Shown here: positions 53,654-62,299 of the stretch, one piece after another | How the letters are laid out: each line of letters begins with the position of its first letter | How positions within the stretch are numbered: the first letter of the stretch is position 1 | DNA from: Ruminococcaceae bacterium UBA3818 | GTDB lineage: Bacteria; Bacillota; Clostridia; Oscillospirales; Ruminococcaceae | Assembly (NCBI GenBank): GCA_002369315.1 | Contig: DFDW01000030.1 | Location: 122,237-186,236, forward strand | Length of the DNA: 64,000 nucleotides | Direction: 5' to 3' | The notes under the pieces: generated by a model | What the model was told of the DNA's origin: nothing | What the model saw: the letters and a program-made list of their open reading frames with translations, nothing else | Database searches by the model: none | Made by a program: the position numbers and the translations under genes

Positions 53654-54136
53654 ATGGCGGAGATAAAAACCAACGTCATGCGGATTTTGGAGCAAAAAAA
53701 GATTCCCTATCAGGCTCACAGTTACCCTCACGGGGAAGAGCCGGTGGATGGGGCGACAGTCGCGCGCCTGCTGGGACAGGATCCGCGGCAGGTGTATAAA
53801 ACGCTGGTCGCCAGAGGACACAGCAAAAATTATTACGTCTTCGTCATTCCGGTGGAAAGTACGCTGGATTTGAAAAAAGCGGCCAAGGCTGCCGCAGAGA
53901 AATCCGTGGAAATGATCCATGTCAGTGAAATCAACGGGTTGACCGGATATGTGCGGGGCGGCTGTTCGCCAATCGGCATGAAAAAACGGTTTCACACCTT
54001 CTTTGACAGTGCGATAAAAAAACTGGATACGGTAATGGTAAGTGCCGGCAAAATCGGCTACCAGGTGCAATTGGCGCCCGGCGCGCTGCTGGAGCTGACC
54101 GATGGAGCAACCGCCGATTTGACGGCTGATACATAA
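53654..54136 (+). CDS. ybaK: Cys-tRNA(Pro)/Cys-tRNA(Cys) deacylase YbaK
   Basis: A 160-residue protein of the YbaK/EbsC group. TNVMRILEQKKIPYQAHSYPH is the opening; VYKTLVARG holds the key Lys, and GYVRGGCSPIGMKKR is the substrate loop. It removes cysteine wrongly attached to tRNA(Pro) by prolyl-tRNA synthetase. AAAGGAGAGAG precedes the ATG. Single gene directly after the dnaJ terminator, with no clear promoter in the 28-base gap, so some read-through from the heat-shock operon is possible. Confidence 0.95.
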   Translation: MAEIKTNVMRILEQKKIPYQAHSYPHGEEPVDGATVARLLGQDPRQVYKTLVARGHSKNYYVFVIPVESTLDLKKAAKAAAEKSVEMIHVSEINGLTGYVRGGCSPIGMKKRFHTFFDSAIKKLDTVMVSAGKIGYQVQLAPGALLELTDGATADLTADT

Positions 54137-54247
54137 AGCCGCTTTGCCGGCAAAAAGAAGGATTGCAAATGCTCTTTTGTTTTTGGCCCGGCTGTGATAA
54201 AATAATCCAAAAGGGCGCAGCTGCGCTTGGGGAAAAGAGGGAACTTT

Positions 54248-54841
54248 GTGAAAGACGTTCTTGTGGTTTATAAATCCCGATATGGCGCCGTTGAGCGGTA
54301 TGCCAAATGGATTGCCAAAGCGCTGGAATGCGAGGCGCTGCCGATGGATCAGGTGAAAACGGCCACATTGTTGGAATACCGCATGTTGATTTTCGGCGGC
54401 GGGCTTTATATGGGCAGGATTAACGGCATCGCGGCGCTGACCAGGCGGTTCCAGGAGCTGAAAGACAAAACGCTGCTGGTCTTTACCGCGGGATTGACAG
54501 AGCCGACGGATGACGGCTATTATACCTTTTTGTACACCCGCAATTTTACGGAAAAAATGAGAAAGCAGATTCACTTCTTCGCGTTTCCCGGCGCGGTGGA
54601 CGGACAAAAGCTGGGGCGCTTCCATCGTTGGGTGATGGGCATGGCCATGAAAGAGCGGGCGCAAAAAGACCCGGCCAACGCCCAGGCATACCTGGAAATG
54701 AAGATGGATTTTGTGGATCCTAAGTATATCGAGCCGCTGGTGGAAAAAGCGCGCGGTATTTTACAGGAGTGGGATGAGAAAAAACGCCGGCAGGAGGAAA
54801 TACGCCAGCAGGCGGCGGAGCAGCCGGAAGAAGAGAAATAA
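54248..54841 (+). CDS. Flavodoxin-domain protein
   Basis: A 197-residue protein with a flavodoxin-like fold: VVYKSRYGAVERYAKWIA is the FMN-phosphate loop, MLIFGGGLYMGRI the second loop, and LLVFTAGLTEP the third. It is in the branch that includes HemG-type protoporphyrinogen oxidases and short bacterial flavodoxins, but no heme genes lie beside it. A charged helical tail (Glu/Gln/Arg) ends the protein. GTG at 54248 follows AGAGGG; an ATG at 54227 lacks a ribosome site. Confidence 0.82.
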   Translation: MKDVLVVYKSRYGAVERYAKWIAKALECEALPMDQVKTATLLEYRMLIFGGGLYMGRINGIAALTRRFQELKDKTLLVFTAGLTEPTDDGYYTFLYTRNFTEKMRKQIHFFAFPGAVDGQKLGRFHRWVMGMAMKERAQKDPANAQAYLEMKMDFVDPKYIEPLVEKARGILQEWDEKKRRQEEIRQQAAEQPEEEK

Positions 54842-54953
54842 CAAAGGTACTGTTCCGGTTAGCCGGCGAGGGGGTGTGCCTCGCTGGGCGGAGCAGCCCT
54901 CTTTTTTCGGAAGCAGACAGCGCCCCGGGGCCTGTACAAGAAGGAGGAGGACG

Positions 54954-56051
54954 ATGGATTTTTTCCGCAGGAAATATGGGAAATGTTTGATATGGGCGGT
55001 CTGCGCACTGGCAGCGGCCTGCGGCTTGATCTGGCTGTCCCGCAGCGAAACCGGATTTGCCCAATGGTACGCGGAGTACTTGTTCCCCGTTTTCCCAAAC
55101 ACGATCGGACGGGTTTTGTCCGTTCTGCCTTTTTCGGTTTATGAGTTTGTGCTGTATGCGCTGATTTCGGGATTTCTGGGCTTTTTGGCTGTGCTGCTGT
55201 GGAACCTGTTTCGCTGCCGCACCCGGGCAAAGCGACTGGCATCCGGTTTTTTCCGTTTGCTCCTGTGGGGGGCGCCCGCGGTATTCCTGATGCTTACCTT
55301 GACCTGTACCATCAATTATGGAAGAACCTCTTTCGGCGAGGCGGCAGGCTATGAGATGCGGGATTCCTCTGCGGATGAACTGGAACAGCTGTGTGAGGAA
55401 CTGGCGGCGCAGGTCAATGAATACGCTTCCCAAATTCCGGTAAATGGGGAGGGCGGGCTCTCGCTGGAGTCCATAGACCTGAGTGGAAAGACCAAAGCGG
55501 CGATGCGGCAATTGGGAGAGAAGTATCCTTCTTTGTCAGGGTATTACCCGAATCCCAAAGGGGTGGCCTTTTCCTGGGGTATGTCCCATTTGCGGCTGAC
55601 CGGTATGTTTTCGCCCTTTACCATTGAGGCAAACTATAACCGGAATATCCCTGATTATGAGATTCCCTATACGGTCTGCCATGAGCTGGCTCACCTGAAG
55701 GGGTGGATTCGGGAGGACGAGGCAGGATTCATCGCTTATCTGGCATGCCGGGAGTCGCAGGAACCGACGCTGCAGTATAGCGGAACGCTCAACGCGTTGT
55801 CCTACGCCATGAACGCCCTGTACAACGCCGGCCGGCGGGAAAGTTACGCGCGGATTTATGATTCGCTGCCCCCGCAGGCCAAAATCGATTACCGGGTGTC
55901 CAACCGGTACTGGAAACAGTTTGAGACAAAGGTGGCGGAAGTTTCCAACACGCTGAATGACAGTTATTTAAAAGCCAACGCCCAGTCCGACGGGGTACAA
56001 AGCTATGGGCGGATGGTCGATCTGATGCTGGCCGAGCGGCGCAGCCGTTGA
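54954..56051 (+). CDS. DUF3810 family membrane protein with HExxH motif
   Basis: A 365-residue protein with three N-terminal membrane segments (about residues 10-28, 58-85, 100-120) and a large outer or cytoplasmic C-terminal domain. CHELAHLKGW contains a zinc-peptidase HExxH, followed 4 to 10 residues later by EDEAGFIAYL, which gives the DUF3810 pattern. A metallopeptidase role is inferred from the motif only. AAGGAGGAGG lies directly before the ATG. It follows the flavodoxin gene by 112 bases and ends at a very strong terminator. Confidence 0.82.
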   Translation: MDFFRRKYGKCLIWAVCALAAACGLIWLSRSETGFAQWYAEYLFPVFPNTIGRVLSVLPFSVYEFVLYALISGFLGFLAVLLWNLFRCRTRAKRLASGFFRLLLWGAPAVFLMLTLTCTINYGRTSFGEAAGYEMRDSSADELEQLCEELAAQVNEYASQIPVNGEGGLSLESIDLSGKTKAAMRQLGEKYPSLSGYYPNPKGVAFSWGMSHLRLTGMFSPFTIEANYNRNIPDYEIPYTVCHELAHLKGWIREDEAGFIAYLACRESQEPTLQYSGTLNALSYAMNALYNAGRRESYARIYDSLPPQAKIDYRVSNRYWKQFETKVAEVSNTLNDSYLKANAQSDGVQSYGRMVDLMLAERRSR

Positions 56052-56056
56052 TTTTT

Positions 56057-56097
56057 CCAATAAAAAAGGCACGTTTTTAACGTGCCTTTTTTATTGG
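56057..56097. terminator. Long bidirectional terminator
   Basis: 19-bp perfect palindrome (core GGCACGTT / AACGTGCC, TTT loop) including A and T runs, between convergent DUF3810 and MarR genes. Confidence 0.95.
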
Positions 56098-56127
56098 ACT
56101 TCAAAATACTGCGAGACGGCGAAAACA

Positions 56128-56607
56128 TTATTTTTCTTTTTTCGCATCCAGGTCCTGCAGCGGACGGTCCTCCATTTTATTGACGATTTGGATGATCGTG
56201 CGCGCGGCCTTTTCCAGTTGGAGCATTTCCTCATCGGAAAACGATGCAAAGTTCTTGACCAACAACCCGTCGTTGGTGTCGCAGGAGCTGCGGATATGCT
56301 CCTGGGCCTGCTCGGTCAGCGAGACCCATATCTGCCGCCGGTTTGCCTTGTCGATGTAGCGGCGCACATAGCCCATATCTTCCAGCGCGTTAACGGTTTT
56401 GGTAATCTGCTGCAGGGAAACATTGGCTTCCACCGCCAGCTGGCCCATATTCATGGCGGAATACAGGTTCAAAGACATGACGACATCACGTTGGGATTTG
56501 GACAGGCCGTCGAAAGGACGGTCAAGCCGATTGAGAAATTTTTTCCGAAAAAGAGGATGTATGGACATCAGTTCCCGTATAACCGTTTTCCGATTGACCT
56601 TTTCCAC
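56128..56607 (-). CDS. MarR family transcriptional regulator
   Basis: A 159-residue protein. The winged helix is read as MNMGQLAVEANVSLQQITKTVNALEDMGYVRRYIDKANRRQIWVSLT, the MarR pattern, flanked by dimerisation helices. The start codon is GTG at 56607, behind AGGAAG. It is divergent from the heterodimeric ABC exporter and is its likely repressor, with a candidate operator between the promoters. Confidence 0.92.
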   Translation of the reverse strand: MEKVNRKTVIRELMSIHPLFRKKFLNRLDRPFDGLSKSQRDVVMSLNLYSAMNMGQLAVEANVSLQQITKTVNALEDMGYVRRYIDKANRRQIWVSLTEQAQEHIRSSCDTNDGLLVKNFASFSDEEMLQLEKAARTIIQIVNKMEDRPLQDLDAKKEK

Positions 56608-56638
56608 CTGTCAGCACTTCCTTTCCGGTATTAATATG

Positions 56639-56667
56639 ATTATACCCTATGGTTTTGAAAAAGTCAA
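56639..56667 (-). promoter_or_regulatory. Promoter of the MarR gene
   Basis: Minus strand TTGACT, 17-base spacer, perfect TATAAT. Confidence 0.82.
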
Positions 56668-56682
56668 TAATATTACGCTTTA

Positions 56683-56705
56683 TTTAAATATAAGATTATA
56701 TTAAA
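56683..56705. promoter_or_regulatory. Candidate MarR operator
   Basis: Imperfect AT-rich dyad TTTAA-ATATAA / ATTATA-TTAAA lying between the two divergent promoters, eight bases from the exporter -35. Confidence 0.45.
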
Positions 56706-56713
56706 ATTAATCA

Positions 56714-56742
56714 TTGACACAATATGAAATAAGTACTAGAAT
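56714..56742 (+). promoter_or_regulatory. Promoter of the ABC exporter
   Basis: Perfect TTGACA, 17-base spacer, TAGAAT; predicted transcript start near 56749. Confidence 0.83.
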
Positions 56743-56772
56743 AAGGAGGAAATGAATAAACGAGGTGATGAA

Positions 56773-58533
56773 ATGTCCTCCAGGCAAACAAAAAAGAAAG
56801 GGACCGGCGATATCGGCAAGCTGCTTTCCTGTGTGGGTGAGTACAAAAAGGCCGCGCTTTTGTCCCCGGTGTGTATGGTGGGAGAGGTAGCGATGGAAAT
56901 CCTCATCCCTTTTCTCATGGCAAAGATTATTGACGTGGGAATTGCAAACGGCGATCTGCCCTATGTGGCAAAGGTAGGGCTGCTGATGATCCTGATGGCG
57001 GTTGTTTCGCTGTGCTTCGGTGCCGGCGGCGGCCATTTTGCGGCGGTGGCAAGTTCCGGTTTTGCCAGGAACATCCGCAAAAAACTCTTTGATAAAATAC
57101 AGGATTTTTCTTTTGCCAACGTGGACCGGTTTTCCACCGCGTCGCTGGTCACCCGTTTGACCACTGATGTGACAAACACGCAGAACTCCTTTGCAAACAT
57201 CATCCGCGGTATGGTCCGCGGACCGCTGATGCTTGTCTGCGCAGTCGTTATGGCGGTGAGCATCAATGCCAAACTTTCGCTGATTTTTCTGGTAGCGGTC
57301 CCGCTTCTGGGCAGTACGCTGGCGGTGATTGCAGTAAAAGCGTATCCGCGTTTCCAGCGGATGCTGGAACAGTATGACAGCATGAATGCGTCGGTGCAGG
57401 AAAACTTGGTGGGGATCCGCGTTGTCAAAGCGTTTGTGCGAAGCGACCACGAAAGCGAAAAATTCCGCGAGGCGGCTACAAAACTGCAGCAGGCGCAGAA
57501 AAAAGCAGAAAATCTTCTGATCGTCAACATGCCGTTGATGAACTTTGTGGTCTACGCCTGTATGATTGCTGTATCCTGGTTCGGCGGGCGGCAAATCATT
57601 GCCGGGAGCATGCTGACCGGCCAATTTTTCAGCTTTTTGAGTTATTTAACCCAAACGCTGACCTCTCTGATGATGATCTCCATGAACTTTGTAGGCCTGG
57701 TCATGGCGAGAGCCTCGGTCCGCCGCATTATTGAAGTAATGGATGAACCGCTGGATATTACCGACGAGGGCAACGCCGATATTCAGGTAGTGGACGGATC
57801 GGTAGATTTTGAAAACGTATCGTTCAGCTATGCGAAAAAGGGCGACAACCTGACGCTGGAAAATATCAATTTGCATATCCGTTCCGGGGAAACCATCGGT
57901 ATCATCGGTGGGACTGGCTCAGCAAAGACAACGCTGGTGCAGCTGATTCCCCGTCTGTATGATGTATACAGCGGCAGTTTAAAAGTCGGCGGCCGGGACG
58001 TGCGGGAATATCCGCTGGATCATCTTCGCAACGCCGTGGCGATGGTGCTGCAGAAAAATGTGCTTTTTTCCGGCACCATCAAGGAAAATCTGCGCTGGGG
58101 CAACGCCGATGCCACCGACGAGCAGATCGAAGAGGCTTGCCGCGCGGCGCAGGCGCATGATTTTGTCATGTCTTTCCCGGACGGATACGACACCGATCTG
58201 GGGCAGGGCGGCGTTAACGTGTCCGGCGGACAGAAGCAGCGTCTTTGTATCGCCAGAGCGCTGTTAAAAAAGCCAAAGATCATTATTCTGGACGACAGTA
58301 CCAGCGCGGTGGATACCGCTACCGACAGCAAGATCCGACAGGCGCTGCGGGAAAAACTATCGGGTACGACGACCTTTATTATTGCCCAGAGGGTAACTTC
58401 TGTGCAGGATGCAGACCGGATCATCGTTTTGAATGATGGCCGGGTCGATGCGGTGGGGACCCATGAAGAGTTGCTGGCCACCAATGAAATTTACCGGGAA
58501 GTATATGAGTCCCAGCAGAAAGGGGTGGCTTAG
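56773..58533 (+). CDS. Heterodimeric ABC exporter, half with degenerate ATP site
   Basis: A 586-residue half-transporter: six membrane helices (to ~310) then the ATPase. Walker A is GGTGSAKTT, signature VSGGQKQRLCIARALL, Walker B IIILDDSTSAVD, with Asp where the catalytic Glu normally stands; this marks the degenerate-site member of BmrC/BmrD-like pairs. Such pumps expel drugs or lipids. The start is placed at ATG 56773 with GAGGTGAT five bases upstream. An ATG at 56752 is only three bases from the predicted transcript start and too close to the AAGGAGG before it. Confidence 0.92.
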   Translation: MSSRQTKKKGTGDIGKLLSCVGEYKKAALLSPVCMVGEVAMEILIPFLMAKIIDVGIANGDLPYVAKVGLLMILMAVVSLCFGAGGGHFAAVASSGFARNIRKKLFDKIQDFSFANVDRFSTASLVTRLTTDVTNTQNSFANIIRGMVRGPLMLVCAVVMAVSINAKLSLIFLVAVPLLGSTLAVIAVKAYPRFQRMLEQYDSMNASVQENLVGIRVVKAFVRSDHESEKFREAATKLQQAQKKAENLLIVNMPLMNFVVYACMIAVSWFGGRQIIAGSMLTGQFFSFLSYLTQTLTSLMMISMNFVGLVMARASVRRIIEVMDEPLDITDEGNADIQVVDGSVDFENVSFSYAKKGDNLTLENINLHIRSGETIGIIGGTGSAKTTLVQLIPRLYDVYSGSLKVGGRDVREYPLDHLRNAVAMVLQKNVLFSGTIKENLRWGNADATDEQIEEACRAAQAHDFVMSFPDGYDTDLGQGGVNVSGGQKQRLCIARALLKKPKIIILDDSTSAVDTATDSKIRQALREKLSGTTTFIIAQRVTSVQDADRIIVLNDGRVDAVGTHEELLATNEIYREVYESQQKGVA

Positions 58534-58534
58534 T

Positions 58535-60448
58535 ATGGCACAGGCACGAGTAGTCAATATGGGCCATGGACCGGGAAGAGGACCGGCGCTGGAAAAACCT
58601 AAAAATCCCATCGAAACGATCAAACGTCTTGTAAAATATTTGATGGAATATAAAGTCCAAATGCTTCTGGTGATCGTTGGCCTCGTCGGAAGTTCCGGCG
58701 CCAGTGTGGCCAGTACCTATTTTTTAAAACCAATCATCAACGATTACATCGTCCCGTTCATCGGCCGGGAAAACCCCGATTTGTCGGCTTTTGTTTCGAT
58801 GCTTTGCCTGATGGCAGTGGTCTATCTGATTGGCGTAGGCTGCGGCTATCTGTATAAGCGGCTGATGGTCAATATCTCCACCGGTACCATGAGAAAGATC
58901 CGTACCGACCTGTTTACCCATATGCAGTCGCTGCCGATTAAATATTTCGATACCCACACCCATGGCGAGCTGATGAGCCGTTATACCAACGATACCGATA
59001 CGCTGCGGGAAATGATCAGCGAAGGCGTTCCACAGCTCATTTCCTCGGCCATTACAATCGTAGGCGTCTTTTCCATGATGCTGGTACTCAGTTGGCAGCT
59101 GACCATCTTAGCCGTGTTGCTGCTGTTGGTTTTGCTCAAGCTGGTAAAAGTGATCGGCGGGAAATCCGCTAACTTCTTCATCAAGCAGCAGCGGGCCCTG
59201 GGGCAGGTAAATGGCTATATAGAAGAGATGATCGAAGGGCAGAAGGTCGTCAAGGTTTTCTGCCACGAGGATGCAGTCAAAGAGCATTTTACCCAGTTGA
59301 ATGAAGCGCTGTGTTATGCGGCCAGCAACGCGGGGACCTTTTCCAACATTATGGGCCCGGTTTCCAATAATGTAAGCCATATCAGCTATGCCATTACCGC
59401 GACGATCGGTTCGGCCATGGCAATCTTCGGTTTGCTGGATCTTGGTACCATCGGTTCTTTCCTGCAATATATCCGTTCATTCCATCAACCAGTCTCCATG
59501 ATCAGCCAGCAGTTTAATATTCTGCTGAGCGCTTTGGCCGGCGCGGAACGGATTTTTGCGGTCATCGATGAGCAGCCGGAAACAGACAACGGATATGTTA
59601 CGCTGGTCAATGCGCGCCGCCTGCCGGACGGCTCGCTGGAAGAAACCAAGGAACACACCGGACTGTGGGCCTGGCGGCATCCCCATGGGGACGGCAGCCT
59701 GACCTATACGCAGGTCCGCGGTGCGGTGGAATTTGAAGATGTGGTATTTGGCTATGAGGAAGACAAAATCGTGTTAAACGGCATTTCCCTGGAAGCGCGG
59801 CCCGGCGAGAAGATCGCCTTTGTAGGGTCCACCGGCGCGGGAAAGACCACAATTACCAACCTGATCAACCGGTTCTACGATGTGCCGGACGGCAAAATCC
59901 GCTACGACGGCATCAACATCAACAAAATCAAAAAAGCGGATTTGCGCCGTTCCCTTTCCATGGTGTTGCAGGATACCCACCTGTTTACCGGAACCGTGCG
60001 GGATAATATCCGCTATGGCCGGCTGGATGCCACTGACGAAGAAATTATAGCGGCGGCCAAGCTGGCGAATGCCCATTTCTTCATTACCCATCTGCCGCAG
60101 GGATATGATACCGTCCTCACGTCTGACGGCGCCAACCTCAGTCAGGGACAGCGGCAGCTGCTGGCGATTGCCCGGGCGGCGGTAGCCGATCCGCCGGTGC
60201 TGATTCTGGATGAAGCGACAAGCTCCATCGATACCCGTACCGAATCGCTGATTGAAAAGGGTATGGACACGCTGATGCAGGGCCGGACGGTGTTCGTCAT
60301 CGCCCACCGGTTGTCCACTGTTCGCAACTCCAATGTGATTATTGTGCTGGAGCACGGTAAAATTATCGAGGAGGGCAATCACGACGAACTGATCGCCCAA
60401 AGAGGGAAATATTATCAACTATACACCGGCATGTTTGAATTGTCCTAA
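58535..60448 (+). CDS. Heterodimeric ABC exporter, half with canonical ATP site
   Basis: A 637-residue half-transporter, the partner of the gene one base upstream. Six membrane helices lie after a Gly/Pro-rich cytoplasmic N-terminal arm (~1-30). The ATPase has Walker A STGAGKTT, signature LSQGQRQLLAIARAAV, and Walker B VLILDEATSSID with the catalytic Glu. An insertion with ETKEHTGLWAWRHPHGD precedes the nucleotide domain (~400-425). AAAGGGGTGG in the end of the first gene serves as ribosome site, so the two subunits are made in step. Confidence 0.93.
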   Translation: MAQARVVNMGHGPGRGPALEKPKNPIETIKRLVKYLMEYKVQMLLVIVGLVGSSGASVASTYFLKPIINDYIVPFIGRENPDLSAFVSMLCLMAVVYLIGVGCGYLYKRLMVNISTGTMRKIRTDLFTHMQSLPIKYFDTHTHGELMSRYTNDTDTLREMISEGVPQLISSAITIVGVFSMMLVLSWQLTILAVLLLLVLLKLVKVIGGKSANFFIKQQRALGQVNGYIEEMIEGQKVVKVFCHEDAVKEHFTQLNEALCYAASNAGTFSNIMGPVSNNVSHISYAITATIGSAMAIFGLLDLGTIGSFLQYIRSFHQPVSMISQQFNILLSALAGAERIFAVIDEQPETDNGYVTLVNARRLPDGSLEETKEHTGLWAWRHPHGDGSLTYTQVRGAVEFEDVVFGYEEDKIVLNGISLEARPGEKIAFVGSTGAGKTTITNLINRFYDVPDGKIRYDGININKIKKADLRRSLSMVLQDTHLFTGTVRDNIRYGRLDATDEEIIAAAKLANAHFFITHLPQGYDTVLTSDGANLSQGQRQLLAIARAAVADPPVLILDEATSSIDTRTESLIEKGMDTLMQGRTVFVIAHRLSTVRNSNVIIVLEHGKIIEEGNHDELIAQRGKYYQLYTGMFELS

Positions 60449-60460
60449 CGTAAAAAAGGA

Positions 60461-60495
60461 AAAGAGCTGAGAGAAAGTCTCCCGGCTCTTTTTAT
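60461..60495 (+). terminator. Terminator of the ABC exporter operon
   Basis: AAAGAGC / GCTCTTT stem with an inner GAGA/TCTC pairing and T-rich tail. Confidence 0.72.
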
Positions 60496-60585
60496 TTTGG
60501 ATAAAAAGATAGAAATATACAAATTGTATTTTTCGCTTTTGTGAAACAGATGCCCTCCCCCAAAGGATATAATCCTTTCTCCGGA

Positions 60586-60627
60586 CCGCAAACTTTTCCC
60601 GGCGAAGGAAAACGATTCTTTTTGCGG
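60586..60627. repeat. Inverted repeat upstream of the CBM9-like gene
   Basis: Outer arms CCGCAAA / TTTGCGG and inner arms TTTTCC / GGAAAA. It lies before the promoter, so outside the predicted mRNA. No role assigned. Confidence 0.4.
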
Positions 60628-60634
60628 CGAATCC

Positions 60635-60662
60635 TTTTCATTTTGGGTAAAACTGATATAAT
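60635..60662 (+). promoter_or_regulatory. Extended -10 promoter of the CBM9-like gene
   Basis: TTTTCA, 16-base spacer, TATAAT preceded by TGA (extended -10). Confidence 0.65.
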
Positions 60663-60706
60663 AAAAGGTACAGTCCGCGCTCGCGAGGATAAAGGAGGAA
60701 AAACAT

Positions 60707-61288
60707 ATGGATTTTAAAATCAGCCTGATCGAGGGCCAACCGGTCTGGGATGCCCTGCCGGTGGGAAAAATCATTTATTATCCGCTGGAAAAACGGGATT
60801 ACCGTCCTTTTGCGCAGGCGCGCATGTGTGTCAATCAGAGCGATTTTTATCTGCGCCTGTGGGCGTTTGAGACTCGCCCGTCCCCTGAGAGCGTGCTGAT
60901 GGCACGTCTGAATTTTGATCCGGGCCGCAGCGAGGCGTTTTTGGAGATCCGGGTGGACAGTATGGGCGGAATGACCTGCGTGGTTCGGGAAAAAGAGAAA
61001 GAAACCCCGCTTGCGCTATATGGTGTTTTGCCGGACCTGCACAGCTATCGCGGGGAGGATTTGGAAGGGGAATATTGGGGCGTTGTCATTAAGCTGCCCC
61101 GCCATGCCATTGAGAAGATCTACGGCAGAGACCCCATCGGGCCGGGATATACGATGCAGGGAAATCTTTATAAAGAAGATACAAAACCGGACAGCCGGCA
61201 CCTGGGAAGCCTTTTCCCGGTGGACCTGGCAAAAGAAGATCCTTTTGGGCCGTCTTCTTTTTGCCCGATGACCTTTGTCAATTACTAA
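60707..61288 (+). CDS. Possible CBM9-like carbohydrate-binding protein
   Basis: A 193-residue protein without signal peptide. Strand-rich; FYLRLWAFETRPSPES and the end GNLYKEDT, HLGSLFPVDL, PFGPSSFCPMTF resemble, by eye, CBM9-like domains of bacterial proteins of unknown function. The lack of a secretion signal is odd for a carbohydrate binder, so the assignment is weak. AAAGGAGGAAAA precedes the ATG. The SagB-like gene starts 24 bases downstream, so the two share a transcript. Confidence 0.5.
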   Translation: MDFKISLIEGQPVWDALPVGKIIYYPLEKRDYRPFAQARMCVNQSDFYLRLWAFETRPSPESVLMARLNFDPGRSEAFLEIRVDSMGGMTCVVREKEKETPLALYGVLPDLHSYRGEDLEGEYWGVVIKLPRHAIEKIYGRDPIGPGYTMQGNLYKEDTKPDSRHLGSLFPVDLAKEDPFGPSSFCPMTFVNY

Positions 61289-61312
61289 CTGTGACAGAAT
61301 GGAGGGAAGACA

Positions 61313-62146
61313 GTGAATACGCAAGAGCAGATTGCCGCAAACCGCGATTTTTGTAAAAGTCCCTTTGCCCAGGAGCGGGAACCATCCGACCAACAAAAGC
61401 GCCTTCCGCAGCCGCCTTTGTGCAAACCCGCCCAGTCCGAGCAGCGGATTGCGCTGAGCCGGGATTTTCGCCCGGTCATGACCGAAACGGACTTTCTCAC
61501 CATCCTGCAAAACCGGACAAGCCAGCGCTTTTATAAAGATGAAGAGATGACGCTGGACCAGCTTTCCTTTTTGCTGTGGGCGACCCAGGGGGTCAAATCG
61601 ATTCGGGGAAATCATTATGCCACTTTGCGGACAGTACCTTCCGGCGGCGCCCGGCACCCATTTGAGACATATTTGGCGGTGCGAAAGGTGACTGGCCTTT
61701 GCGCTGGGGTTTATCACTATCTGCCGCTGGAGCACGCGTTGGAGCCGGTTGGGCCTTTGGAGAATCCGCAGGAACAGATCACAGCCGCCATGCACGGGCA
61801 AAAATGGGCAGGCGGATGCGCCGTTGCTTTTTTGTACAGCTTTGTACCCTATCGCGCGGAGTGGCGGTACAGCACCAGCGCCCATCGGGTAGCGCTGATC
61901 GACGCGGGACATGTAGTGCAGAATCTGTATCTGGCATGTGAGGCTGTGGGATGCGGCACCTGTGCGGTGGCGGCTATCGATCAGGAGGTGGCGGACGCTC
62001 TCTGCCGGGTGGACGGCAAAGACGAATTCATTGTTTATGCCGCGCCGGTGGGCCTTTCGGACCCGGAAAAAAACCGGGAAGGGAATCGGAAGATGTATGC
62101 CCAGACCATTTTGGAAAGCAACGCGGTGAAACCGCTGGAAAAATAA
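61313..62146 (+). CDS. SagB/ThcOx-type nitroreductase-family oxidoreductase
   Basis: A 277-residue FMN protein. NRTSQRFYKDEEMTLDQLSFLLWATQG is the nitroreductase/SagB opening, TVPSGGARHPFETYLAV and GVYHYLPLEHALEPV are SagB-type, and ALIDAGHVVQNLYLACEAVGCGTCAV the family's cofactor-side helix. SagB proteins oxidise thiazolines or oxazolines in peptide maturation, but many free-standing members have unknown substrates. The start is GTG at 61313, seven bases after GGAGGGAA. Confidence 0.85.
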   Translation: MNTQEQIAANRDFCKSPFAQEREPSDQQKRLPQPPLCKPAQSEQRIALSRDFRPVMTETDFLTILQNRTSQRFYKDEEMTLDQLSFLLWATQGVKSIRGNHYATLRTVPSGGARHPFETYLAVRKVTGLCAGVYHYLPLEHALEPVGPLENPQEQITAAMHGQKWAGGCAVAFLYSFVPYRAEWRYSTSAHRVALIDAGHVVQNLYLACEAVGCGTCAVAAIDQEVADALCRVDGKDEFIVYAAPVGLSDPEKNREGNRKMYAQTILESNAVKPLEK

Positions 62147-62299
62147 ATCCGACTGCAGGGCTTGCTTTTTGCATGGAAATCGGAGAAAGGCTGTTTTTTG
62201 TCAAAAAAGGCCCGAAAACAGACGCTTTTCAAAAAAATTTCATCAAACCATCAAATTTTTATGATAAGCTGAACCTATCAAAAAGATAGGGGCGTTGTC

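Noticed and set aside
57902..57930. Walker A reading GSAKTT in the first exporter half taken as a dead gene
   Set aside because: The Lys and Thr that bind ATP are kept, and degenerate-site halves of this family commonly vary here; the gene is intact and paired.
60541..60634. Palindrome AAAGGAT-ATA-ATCCTTT and nested repeats as an RNA element
   Set aside because: They lie upstream of the only credible promoter and have no T run; kept only as a low-confidence repeat.
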